This document shows, piece after piece, positions 27,326 through 33,737 of a stretch of 64,000 nt of DNA; the stretch's first letter is position 1, and each line of letters begins with the position of its first letter. Source of the stretch: Hellea sp. (GTDB taxonomy: Bacteria; Pseudomonadota; Alphaproteobacteria; Caulobacterales; Maricaulaceae); assembly GCA_020627655.1 (NCBI GenBank), contig JAHDGM010000001.1, positions 54,016-118,015 on the forward strand, written 5' to 3'. Made by a program: the position numbers and the translations under genes. A model generated the notes under the pieces. That model was not told where the DNA came from and searched no databases. It saw nothing but the letters and a program-made list of their open reading frames with translations.

Positions 27326-28240
27326 ATGAAACTCAATAATTTATCCCTCTACCTGCTCACCGTTCTTATCTGGGGGTCCACATGGATTGCGGTGGAGTTT
27401 CAGATACCCGAATCCGGAGCAGGGGGCGGCGCAGCGGTCGCGGCGGAGGTGTCCGTATTTTACCGCTATGTGATTGCGTCGGCGGTGATCTTTATCTGGT
27501 GTAAATTCATGGGGCTGAATTTGAAATTCGGCCTAAAGACCCATTTCGTGTTTTTGTCCATGGGGCTTTTAATGTTCTGCCTCAATTATATCTGTGTTTA
27601 TGTGGGGCAGGGCTATATCATCTCGGCGCTCATGGCGATTATTTTTTCCATGGTCAGCTGGATGAACATTTTCAATGCGCGGATATTTTTCGGGACCCGC
27701 TCGGGCCCCCGGGTGATCATCGGGGCGGTTCTGGGCATGGCGGGGCTGTGCCTGATGTTCTGGCCATCCATTAAGGATTTGTCCCTCACGGACGGGACGG
27801 TGATCGGCGCATTGATTGGAATGCTGGGCGCTTATTTTGCTTCGCTTGGGAATATGATCTCTCAAGCCACGCAAAAGCGAAACCTCCCCGTCATGGAGAC
27901 CAATGCCTGGGCCATGTTATATGGCGCCCTGTTTACCGGGCTTATCGTATTGTTTCGCGGGCAGGAATTTACAATGGACTTCTCGCCCGCCTATATGGGC
28001 TCGCTTTTATATCTGGCCGTGTTCGGATCGGTGATTGCCTTTTGGGCCTATCTGACACTTCTGGGCCGGATTGGGGCCAACAAAGCCGGCTACGCCACCA
28101 TTGCTTTTCCAGTCATTGCGATTTTACTGTCAGTAATGTTTGAAGGCCTTGAAATCACCCCGCCTTTATTGATCGGGATGGTGTTGGTTTTGATCGGTAA
28201 TCTAGCCATTATGCATAGAAAGCCGGTGGCGGCGCGGTAG
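27326..28240 (+). CDS. EamA/DMT-superfamily transporter
   Basis: A 304-residue protein with ten hydrophobic segments arranged as two repeats of five, the pattern of drug/metabolite transporters. The N-terminal LTVLIWGSTWIAVEFQ and the second-repeat AYFASLGNMISQ and GSVIAFWAYLTLLGRIGANKAGYA are typical of EamA domains. These export metabolites or amino acids through the inner membrane. The substrate cannot be assigned. The gene stands alone. Confidence 0.88.
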   Translation: MKLNNLSLYLLTVLIWGSTWIAVEFQIPESGAGGGAAVAAEVSVFYRYVIASAVIFIWCKFMGLNLKFGLKTHFVFLSMGLLMFCLNYICVYVGQGYIISALMAIIFSMVSWMNIFNARIFFGTRSGPRVIIGAVLGMAGLCLMFWPSIKDLSLTDGTVIGALIGMLGAYFASLGNMISQATQKRNLPVMETNAWAMLYGALFTGLIVLFRGQEFTMDFSPAYMGSLLYLAVFGSVIAFWAYLTLLGRIGANKAGYATIAFPVIAILLSVMFEGLEITPPLLIGMVLVLIGNLAIMHRKPVAAR

Positions 28241-28285
28241 TTCGCTGATCTGGACTTCTGGCCTTTGGTTTGCAAGGCGCTCGAG

Positions 28286-28306
28286 GTCCCGCAGTAAATG
28301 CGGGAT
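28286..28306. repeat. Short intergenic palindrome (CCCGCA/TGCGGG)
   Basis: A CCCGCA stem pairs with TGCGGG across a GTAAA loop (28288-28304). The flanking GT and ATGAC resemble the small dispersed palindromes common in alphaproteobacterial intergenic DNA. Only one copy of this exact form was noticed in the window. The rest of 28241-28383 shows nothing recognisable. Confidence 0.45.
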
Positions 28307-28383
28307 GACAGTCATTTTATCAAAACGTCCGCACACCCCAAACTTGATCTAGGGTTTTGCGATTCCTACAAGTAAGGGGCTGG

Positions 28384-29127
28384 TTAAAACCAGTCGATTT
28401 CGATCTCGGTGATTTGGGTTTCAGTCAGGCTCGGTAACAGGGCGTCATAACGGGCATTGGCTTTGGCATAACCCCTCTTGCTCGCGCGGCGAAAATGGGC
28501 GGCGGCCTGAAACGGATCAGCGCCGTAATGATGGCCGTACTCATAGGCATCCCCAATCAGATAAAGGCTTTTGAAATGGCCGTGTTTGGCGGCTTTTTCC
28601 AGCAGCGGCAGGGCCAGATTATATTCTTGATTTTCATAATAGGCCTTACCGCGCGCATAGTCTTTATCGCCGCCCTCGGTTAGCTGCTGATAGCCTTTGG
28701 TTTTGGAAAAGCGCCATATGCGCAGGCTAAGCCAGGCAATCAGGGCGGCCTTGATGCCGAAATCCACACTCAGATAATTGTGATGGTCAGCCCCCATCCA
28801 ATAGAGCAGGCTCGCGCCCGTAATCAGCGGGGCAGCGTTGACATAAACCTGTCTGAACTTGCGGTTTCGCTCGGCCAGGAAGAAGCAAAAGGCGACGATA
28901 AATATGGCCATTAAGTCAAACTTCCAGACGCCTGAATTCTCATTGGCCATGGAGTTAAACAGGCTGATCAAAGCCAGCTTAACGGCTAGAAAGGGCGCTA
29001 TGAACAAAGCGGCCCAGACCCAAAAATTGTGTCGCATATAGCGCAGATGAATGCGCAAAAATTCAGGAAAATAGGCGGCCGCTGCGATAGTGCCGACCTT
29101 ATGAACAACCCGTCTTTTGCGTTTCAT
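28384..29127 (-). CDS. Membrane protein with C-terminal Sel1-like repeats
   Basis: A protein of about 247 residues. The N-terminal half has several hydrophobic segments (about 30-125) after a basic start. The C-terminal third carries two Sel1/TPR-type helical repeats (ARGKAYYENQEYNLALPLLEK and SLYLIGDAYEYGHH..DPFQAAAHF). The start at 29127 gives MKRKRR; a GTG at 29148 is possible. It resembles DUF2628-type membrane proteins with a Sel1 tail. The function is unknown. The repeats suggest a scaffold or partner-binding role. Confidence 0.65.
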   Translation of the reverse strand: MKRKRRVVHKVGTIAAAAYFPEFLRIHLRYMRHNFWVWAALFIAPFLAVKLALISLFNSMANENSGVWKFDLMAIFIVAFCFFLAERNRKFRQVYVNAAPLITGASLLYWMGADHHNYLSVDFGIKAALIAWLSLRIWRFSKTKGYQQLTEGGDKDYARGKAYYENQEYNLALPLLEKAAKHGHFKSLYLIGDAYEYGHHYGADPFQAAAHFRRASKRGYAKANARYDALLPSLTETQITEIEIDWF

Positions 29128-29207
29128 AGTCACAGCCCATATGACCACATCATGGCCTTACGCATCAAGACTCTTTCCTCTATACTCGGATGATAAGACG
29201 GGAGAGT

Positions 29208-29594
29208 ATGATGCATTCGAAAATGAAATTAGGCGCTTTTTCAGTTAGCTTGGCCGTGAAAGATATCCATAAATCCAAAGCCTTTTATGAAGCGTTGGGC
29301 TTTGAAACTTTCCATGGCGATATTGATCAGGGCTGGTTGATTATGTCTAATGAAGATAAAAAGATCGGGCTGTTTCAAGGCATGTTTGAGGATAATATTC
29401 TGACATTTAACCCGGGCTGGGACGGGGAGGCCAAGACGGTTGAGGATTTCGACGATGTGCGTGATATTCAAAATCGTCTGCAGGCGGCGGGTGTAGAGTT
29501 AATTCGAACCTGTGATCCAGAAACTACCGGGCCAGCATCTATTACTCTGCTTGATCCTGATGGTAATGCTATCCTTATTGATCAGCACGTTTAG
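29208..29594 (+). CDS. VOC-superfamily (glyoxalase-like) protein
   Basis: A protein of about 128 residues with the beta-alpha-beta-beta-beta modules of vicinal-oxygen-chelate proteins: FSVSLAVKDIHKSKAFYEALGF at the start and GPASITLLDPDGNAILIDQ at the end. GGGAG precedes two adjacent ATGs (29208 and 29211); the ORF could also open at 29190. Such proteins act as small metal-dependent lyases, dioxygenases or binding proteins. No substrate can be named. The DUF1963 gene follows 11 bases later, probably in the same transcript. Confidence 0.85.
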   Translation: MMHSKMKLGAFSVSLAVKDIHKSKAFYEALGFETFHGDIDQGWLIMSNEDKKIGLFQGMFEDNILTFNPGWDGEAKTVEDFDDVRDIQNRLQAAGVELIRTCDPETTGPASITLLDPDGNAILIDQHV

Positions 29595-29605
29595 GGGAAA
29601 AATTA

Positions 29606-30526
29606 GTGGATATTGCACAACATATACCTTCTTTCTTTTTTACAGTCGTTGCTATGGCGCTGTTGTTTTTAGCCGTTTCTTCAGTTCGCGGAGGATTTGA
29701 GAAAAAAGAAAAGGCCAAAAAAATCGCGGCTAATCCTGAATTGGGCGAGCCCGTTACGGATGCGGAAAAAAGAACTGTTGAAGAATGGCTTGATGAGCAA
29801 GCGCTACCTTATACAGGGTTGTCAGTCGTTGATGAAGCACCGGATGATTTAATTGCCTCTCACATTGGCGGAGGGGCTGCAGCACCAAGAGATGGAAAGT
29901 GGCCATTGGATAAGTCGGGCCAGCCTATGTTGCTGCTGGCTCAAATTAATCTGGGGGAATTATCGTTACCGCATGAATTTCCTAAACAGGGGGTGTTACA
30001 ATTTTTCATTCAAAGCGATGATTTATTTGGATTGAATTTTGATGACCCAACGGATTCTGACTCCAAGGTGTTATGGTATCCTGATTCGAAAATTTTAGAG
30101 ATAGAACTTCGTTCTGAACATGATTTCAAAGAAGATTATTCCCCTTTTAACAAAGCTGAATATTGGTCTGAGGGGCGTAAATTAAAACTGACATCTAGTT
30201 CCAATATGCGTCCAGAATGGGGAGTCTGGTTTGTAGAGGAAAAGGTTAATCAATATTATGACCGCGCAGGCGGTGAAGACATGTTGGAAGAGTTATTCGA
30301 AGAATTTGAATATGAAGCGCACCGGCTAGGTGGCCATCCCAGTTTTACTCAATCTGACCCTCGAGGGTATGGAAATTATGAGGATTATAATCGTGTCTTG
30401 CTGCAGATTGGATGTGATGATTTTATAATGTTTGGAGACAGTGGAGAGTGTACTTTTTTCATCACTGAAGCTGATCTAAGGGCAAGAAATTTCGATAATG
30501 TGCTTTATAATTGGGATTGCTGTTAG
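29606..30526 (+). CDS. DUF1963 (YwqG-like) protein with membrane anchor
   Basis: A 306-residue protein starting at GTG 29606 after AGGGGAAA. It has one N-terminal membrane segment (about 8-27) and a charged linker. From about residue 60 comes a DUF1963/YwqG domain, with MLLLAQINLGEL, WYPDSK, GGHPSFTQSDPR and LLQIGCDDFIMFGDSGECTFFI as its landmarks. YwqG-like proteins have a known fold but no established activity. The membrane anchor is less common in the family. It is A+T-rich compared with its neighbours. Confidence 0.85.
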   Translation: MDIAQHIPSFFFTVVAMALLFLAVSSVRGGFEKKEKAKKIAANPELGEPVTDAEKRTVEEWLDEQALPYTGLSVVDEAPDDLIASHIGGGAAAPRDGKWPLDKSGQPMLLLAQINLGELSLPHEFPKQGVLQFFIQSDDLFGLNFDDPTDSDSKVLWYPDSKILEIELRSEHDFKEDYSPFNKAEYWSEGRKLKLTSSSNMRPEWGVWFVEEKVNQYYDRAGGEDMLEELFEEFEYEAHRLGGHPSFTQSDPRGYGNYEDYNRVLLQIGCDDFIMFGDSGECTFFITEADLRARNFDNVLYNWDCC

Positions 30527-30527
30527 G

Positions 30528-30566
30528 AAAAAAGGTGGCCGCCATCCGGGGCGAGAGATAGCGGCC
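30528..30566 (-). terminator. Terminator after the CMD-family gene
   Basis: GGCCGC (30537-30542) pairs with GCGGCC (30561-30566). Read on the minus strand, the stem is followed by ACC and then six T (complement of A at 30528-30533). This is a Rho-independent terminator for the gene ending at 30587. A related hairpin follows the DM13 gene at 31617. Confidence 0.7.
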
Positions 30567-30586
30567 TAGGGGAATGATACAGCGCC

Positions 30587-31141
30587 TTATGCTACGGCGC
30601 TGAGAGCTCCAGTGCGGACAATCGGGAAATCAATTTCCGTATCGGCGACATGGTTGATATAATTGGTGAAGATGTTGGCGACTACGTTAGCTGTCACTTC
30701 CATCACGGCGGCATCGTCATATCCCGCAGCTTTGAATAAAGCGATATCGCCGTCCGTGACCTGACCGCGTTTCTCGACAATCTGGCTTGCAAATACCAGT
30801 AGCGCGTCAAGTTTGGCATCTTCGGAATGGCCGGATAGACGCTGGGTGATTTCAGCAGCTTCAACTTTGAGCGAGCTCGAGATCGCGCTATGGGCCGAAG
30901 CACAATAATCACAATTATTAGCGCCGGCGACGGTCAGGGCGATGGCCTCACGGGTTTTGGCATCAAAACTGCCTTGAGATAAGGCCCCGCCAATTGCGAG
31001 GAATGTGTCTAGAACAGCGGGTTGATTAGCCATGACCTTTGTCAGGTTCGGGACCATGCCCATATTGGATTTAACGGCATCGAGCAGTTCGGCGGCTTTG
31101 CTGGTTGCAGTTTCTGGATTGACTGAATTAAGACGTGACAT
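30587..31141 (-). CDS. Carboxymuconolactone decarboxylase (AhpD-like) family protein
   Basis: A 184-residue all-helical protein with the redox pair in NNCDYCASAH near residue 85, the active site of AhpD-like peroxidase partners. A strong AAGGAAAT lies before the ATG at 31141; an ATG at 31156 is less likely. AhpD-like proteins reduce peroxidase partners or peroxides with the CxxC pair. It sits downstream of a glutaredoxin and a DM13 protein on the same strand, within a TetR-controlled group, so a role in thiol or electrophile stress is likely. Direct substrates are unknown. Confidence 0.88.
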   Translation of the reverse strand: MSRLNSVNPETATSKAAELLDAVKSNMGMVPNLTKVMANQPAVLDTFLAIGGALSQGSFDAKTREAIALTVAGANNCDYCASAHSAISSSLKVEAAEITQRLSGHSEDAKLDALLVFASQIVEKRGQVTDGDIALFKAAGYDDAAVMEVTANVVANIFTNYINHVADTEIDFPIVRTGALSAVA

Positions 31142-31174
31142 AAGATTTCCTTTCAATGTTGTCTGGGTTGGTAA

Positions 31175-31453
31175 TTAATTTATTAATGCAGTTTGAATGT
31201 TGAGAAGCGGATCAAGTTTTCCGGCCCTTTCTAGGGCATAGAGATCATCAAATCCGCCGACATGAACATCGCCAATAAAGATTTGCGGTACGGTTCTGCG
31301 TCCTGATGATCTTTGAATCATTTCCTGAAGCCGTGTCATGTCCAGGCTGACATCATATTCAGTGAAGCTGACATCCTTGGACTTCAAAAGCGCTTTGGCG
31401 CGTTGGCAGTAAGGGCAATAATCTTTGCTGTAAATTGTGATGGTTGGGGTCAT
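31175..31453 (-). CDS. grxC: Glutaredoxin 3
   Basis: A 92-residue dithiol glutaredoxin with the active site CPYC, the conserved RRTVPQIFIG cis-proline loop and the HVGGFDDLYAL glutathione-binding motif. The ATG at 31453 follows a perfect AGGAGG; the longer reading frame upstream is not needed. It reduces protein and low-molecular-weight disulfides with glutathione. It lies between the small membrane ORF and the CMD gene in a redox-themed group. Confidence 0.95.
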   Translation of the reverse strand: MTPTITIYSKDYCPYCQRAKALLKSKDVSFTEYDVSLDMTRLQEMIQRSSGRRTVPQIFIGDVHVGGFDDLYALERAGKLDPLLNIQTALIN

Positions 31454-31472
31454 AAGGCCTCCTGGTTTTGGG

Positions 31473-31580
31473 TTAAAACGGGGTTGAATTGCTGGTGAAA
31501 AGTGTATGCAGTAAAGCGGCATTAATGGTCAGCATGAAGCCGATTGTCAGGGATTGTGATAGTATTTTTGAAGATTCCAT
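31473..31580 (-). CDS. Possible 35-residue single-span membrane peptide
   Basis: A short frame from ATG 31580 to the stop at 31473 encodes 35 residues with one hydrophobic segment (SLTIGFMLTINAALLHTLF). A GAGAGAG run precedes the ATG at a fitting distance, and the frame ends 19 bases before the glutaredoxin start without overlap. It lies inside the DM13-glutaredoxin-CMD group. It could be a genuine small membrane protein; length alone makes this uncertain. Confidence 0.4.
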   Translation of the reverse strand: MESSKILSQSLTIGFMLTINAALLHTLFTSNSTPF

Positions 31581-31616
31581 TGTCTCTCTCATGACTAGAA
31601 TTGTTTATTGGGGAGC

Positions 31617-31644
31617 GGGCCGCGATCAGGGGAAATCGCGGCCC
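31617..31644. repeat. GC-rich hairpin after the DM13 gene
   Basis: GGGCCGCGAT (31617-31626) pairs perfectly with ATCGCGGCCC (31635-31644) across an eight-base loop, 13 bases after the DM13 stop. There is no T run, so it may be an RNA-processing or attenuation hairpin. The stem and the following GGGGAA resemble the hairpin at 30537-30566. Confidence 0.6.
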
Positions 31645-31656
31645 TGGGGAACGAGA

Positions 31657-32121
31657 TCAAACTTTGTTCAAATCTGCTATGCCAAGCGGTAGGTCAAACT
31701 TTTCACACCAGATATAGGCCTGTGAAAACTGAGTGGGGCTAAAGTTTGCCGGCAGGTCATATATTTGCGCGCCGCGCTTTTTATTGAGCCTGGAAACTTT
31801 GTTTGCGAGAACGAATGTCTCATCATTGCCAAAGGCCACAATGGGATCCGGCGCATTATCAAGGTAAAAATCTGAACCTAAAACCAGCTGATAACCTGTT
31901 GCTGTTTGGACGAGTTTAACCTCGCCGCTGGTGACATGTTTAGAGCGGCCTTCAAATTGGCCTGTCGCCAATGTTTGAGGGGTTTGAACAGAGGCCGCTG
32001 CCACTGTTTCTGTTTTTGTCATTTCAGTGCTATAGGCCGGAGCTGATATTGTTCCTGTCAGAGCGATGAGCGCTGTACCTAGAAATAAAGCTTTAGCAGG
32101 TTTTATATTCAGAATTGTCAT
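31657..32121 (-). CDS. DM13-domain secreted protein
   Basis: A 154-residue exported protein. A signal peptide ends near SAPAYSTE. The DM13 domain covers residues about 55-150: GQFEGRSKHVTSGEVKL, LGSDFYLDNAPDPIVAF, and then YDLP, QAYIWCEKFDLPLGIADL. DM13 domains carry a conserved Cys and have been proposed to take part in electron transfer. The gene is divergent from a TetR gene, with two matching operator-like sites between them, and leads a run of redox genes (glutaredoxin, CMD). It is probably TetR-controlled. Confidence 0.85.
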   Translation of the reverse strand: MTILNIKPAKALFLGTALIALTGTISAPAYSTEMTKTETVAAASVQTPQTLATGQFEGRSKHVTSGEVKLVQTATGYQLVLGSDFYLDNAPDPIVAFGNDETFVLANKVSRLNKKRGAQIYDLPANFSPTQFSQAYIWCEKFDLPLGIADLNKV

Positions 32122-32143
32122 TTCAATCTTCTTTGCTCGTTAT

Positions 32144-32157
32144 TGACCAAATGGTCA
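32144..32157. promoter_or_regulatory. TetR operator candidate, DM13 side
   Basis: TGACC-AAAT-GGTCA is a perfect inverted repeat 22 bases upstream of the DM13 gene. It shares ACC-N4-GGTCA and the following T/A-rich bases with the site at 32215, on the side of the divergent TetR gene. The pair is what is expected for autoregulation and control of the redox group. Confidence 0.6.
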
Positions 32158-32214
32158 TTAATTGGGTATAAGGTGTGGCGTTTCTTGCCAACGACCCCTA
32201 TATAGGCAAATGGA

Positions 32215-32226
32215 ACCAATCGGTCA
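32215..32226. promoter_or_regulatory. TetR operator candidate, TetR side
   Basis: ACC-AATC-GGTCA matches the core of the site at 32144 and lies 36 bases before the TetR start codon. Together the two sites flank the shared promoter region. Confidence 0.5.
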
Positions 32227-32262
32227 ATAATTGTATTATCACACTTTCGTGAGGAGTGAAAA

Positions 32263-32856
32263 ATGTCAAAATCAGTCGGCCGCCCGCGAGAATTCGATGA
32301 AGATGAAGTCCTTGCTGAGATCATGGCCCTGTTCTGGAAGCAGGGCTATGAGGCAACGGGGCTTAGCGATATTATGAAAGCGACAGGGCTGCAAAAAGGA
32401 AGTCTGTATAAAGCCTATGGCAGTAAGCGGGCCATGTATGTTTGCTCACTCGAGCATTATGAGCGCGAAGTTGTAGATGCCGGCGTCATGAGTTTGACCT
32501 CAAATGCCGAAAGTCCCAGAGATCGTCTTTATAATTTTTTATCTGCACCGATTCAGGCCGTGTGGGGCGGTAATGACCGGCGGGGCTGCTTTTTATGTAA
32601 TGCCTCGACGGATGATGCGGCGATGGATCAAGACGCACGTCGACTTATTGATCGCGGTTATAAAAAACTGGAAAAGGCACTGGTTGTGCCTATTGCCGAG
32701 CTTCATCCGGATCAGCCTGAAACCCGGGTTCGTCAAACCGCGCAGCTTTTGCTGACACTATATTCCGGATTACGGGTTATGTCACGCACGGCCAAAGATA
32801 AAAGCCGATTAGAAGGCGCGCGGGATGCGGCCATTCAGATAGTTGATAGGCTCTAG
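32263..32856 (+). CDS. TetR-family regulator
   Basis: A 197-residue TetR protein. The N-terminal DNA-binding domain reads FWKQGYEATGLSDIMKATGL then KGSLYKAYGSKRAMY. The ligand domain has the Cys-containing segment RRGCFLCNASTDDA near residue 107, a position where several redox-sensing family members (NemR-like) also have Cys. AGGAG precedes the ATG. It is divergent from the DM13 gene, with two operator-like palindromes between them, so it most likely represses itself and the DM13-glutaredoxin-CMD group. Sensing of an electrophile or oxidant is inferred. Confidence 0.9.
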   Translation: MSKSVGRPREFDEDEVLAEIMALFWKQGYEATGLSDIMKATGLQKGSLYKAYGSKRAMYVCSLEHYEREVVDAGVMSLTSNAESPRDRLYNFLSAPIQAVWGGNDRRGCFLCNASTDDAAMDQDARRLIDRGYKKLEKALVVPIAELHPDQPETRVRQTAQLLLTLYSGLRVMSRTAKDKSRLEGARDAAIQIVDRL

Positions 32857-32889
32857 AAGCCCCGGAGAAACTGCGCTAGAGAATGGCTT

Positions 32890-33678
32890 ATGAAACACCG
32901 GTCCTATCAATTTACCCATGCCCTTTGCCGTGAACCGGCGCAGTCAGTGACGCAGGGGCTGCGTCTCTCTGATCATGGGAATCCTGACCCGGAACTGCTC
33001 GCGCGGCAGCACGATATCTATATTCAGGCGCTGAAAACGGCGGGCGTTATTGTTAATATAATGCCCGCGCGAGAGGCCTTTCCCGATAGTGTCTTTGTCG
33101 AAGACGCGGCCCTGGTTTTAAAGGGCGCGGCGATATTGCTGCAGCCCGGAGCGGCCAGCCGGGCGGGGGAACCAGAGGCCTTATTAGAGGACGGGACGGC
33201 TTATTTTAAAAGCATTGTAAAGCCTGATCTGGGCGGGCCCATTGATGGCGGCGATATCCTTGTTTTTGATGACTTAATTCTAGCGGGTTTATCAGCCCGG
33301 ACCAGCGCGGCGGGTGCAGAGGGACTGGCAAAGGCGGCCGCTGAATTTGGCTATGACCTGCGCGCCGCGCAAACGCCGCCGGACATTTTACACTTTAAAT
33401 CTCATTGCAGCCTGCTGGATCATCAGACTGTCATATCCACGCCGGGCCTTGCACGCTCGGGCTGTTTTGATGGGTTTAAAGTGCTGACAACGCCGGAGGA
33501 TGAACCCCAGGGATCAAACGTTATTCGGGTGAATGATTATGTGATCATGTCTGCTGAAGCGCCGCAGACCATAGATATGCTGCGCGCCGAAGGGTTTGAG
33601 GTTCTGCCTGTCCCTACCACTGAGGTCGCCAAGATTGATGGGGCTGTCTCCTGCTGCTCTCTGCGTTATAGCCTTTAA
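32890..33678 (+). CDS. Dimethylarginine dimethylaminohydrolase-like amidinotransferase
   Basis: A 262-residue guanidino-group-modifying enzyme. The conserved FPDSVFVEDAAL near residue 65 supplies the substrate-binding Asp and Glu, HFKSHCSLLD near 170 contains the catalytic His, and DGAVSCCSLRYS at the C-terminus holds the catalytic Cys. The family hydrolyses N-methylated arginines to citrulline and methylamines. The gene lies 33 bases after the TetR stop and may be transcribed with it. The precise substrate (dimethylarginine or arginine) is inferred from the family. Confidence 0.9.
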   Translation: MKHRSYQFTHALCREPAQSVTQGLRLSDHGNPDPELLARQHDIYIQALKTAGVIVNIMPAREAFPDSVFVEDAALVLKGAAILLQPGAASRAGEPEALLEDGTAYFKSIVKPDLGGPIDGGDILVFDDLILAGLSARTSAAGAEGLAKAAAEFGYDLRAAQTPPDILHFKSHCSLLDHQTVISTPGLARSGCFDGFKVLTTPEDEPQGSNVIRVNDYVIMSAEAPQTIDMLRAEGFEVLPVPTTEVAKIDGAVSCCSLRYSL

Positions 33679-33709
33679 CTATTGCGGAAACATAACCAGC
33701 CCGTCATAT

Positions 33710-33727
33710 TATGCAAAAAATAGCATA
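33710..33727. promoter_or_regulatory. Inverted repeat TATGC-N8-GCATA before the alkyl sulfatase
   Basis: TATGC and GCATA flank eight bases, immediately upstream of the AGGGG of the alkyl sulfatase gene. Sixteen of 18 bases match the element at 63600-63617, which is placed the same way before the thiolase. It is probably an operator or a leader hairpin. Confidence 0.5.
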
Positions 33728-33737
33728 GGGGATGGAT

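Noticed and set aside
28241..28383. A gene between the EamA transporter and the Sel1 membrane protein
   Set aside because: Only a small palindrome is present; no frame has coding character.
31489..31692. Plus-strand 67-residue frame
   Set aside because: It runs through the palindromic hairpin and the DM13 gene end and has no ribosome site. The minus-strand 35-residue frame is a better reading.
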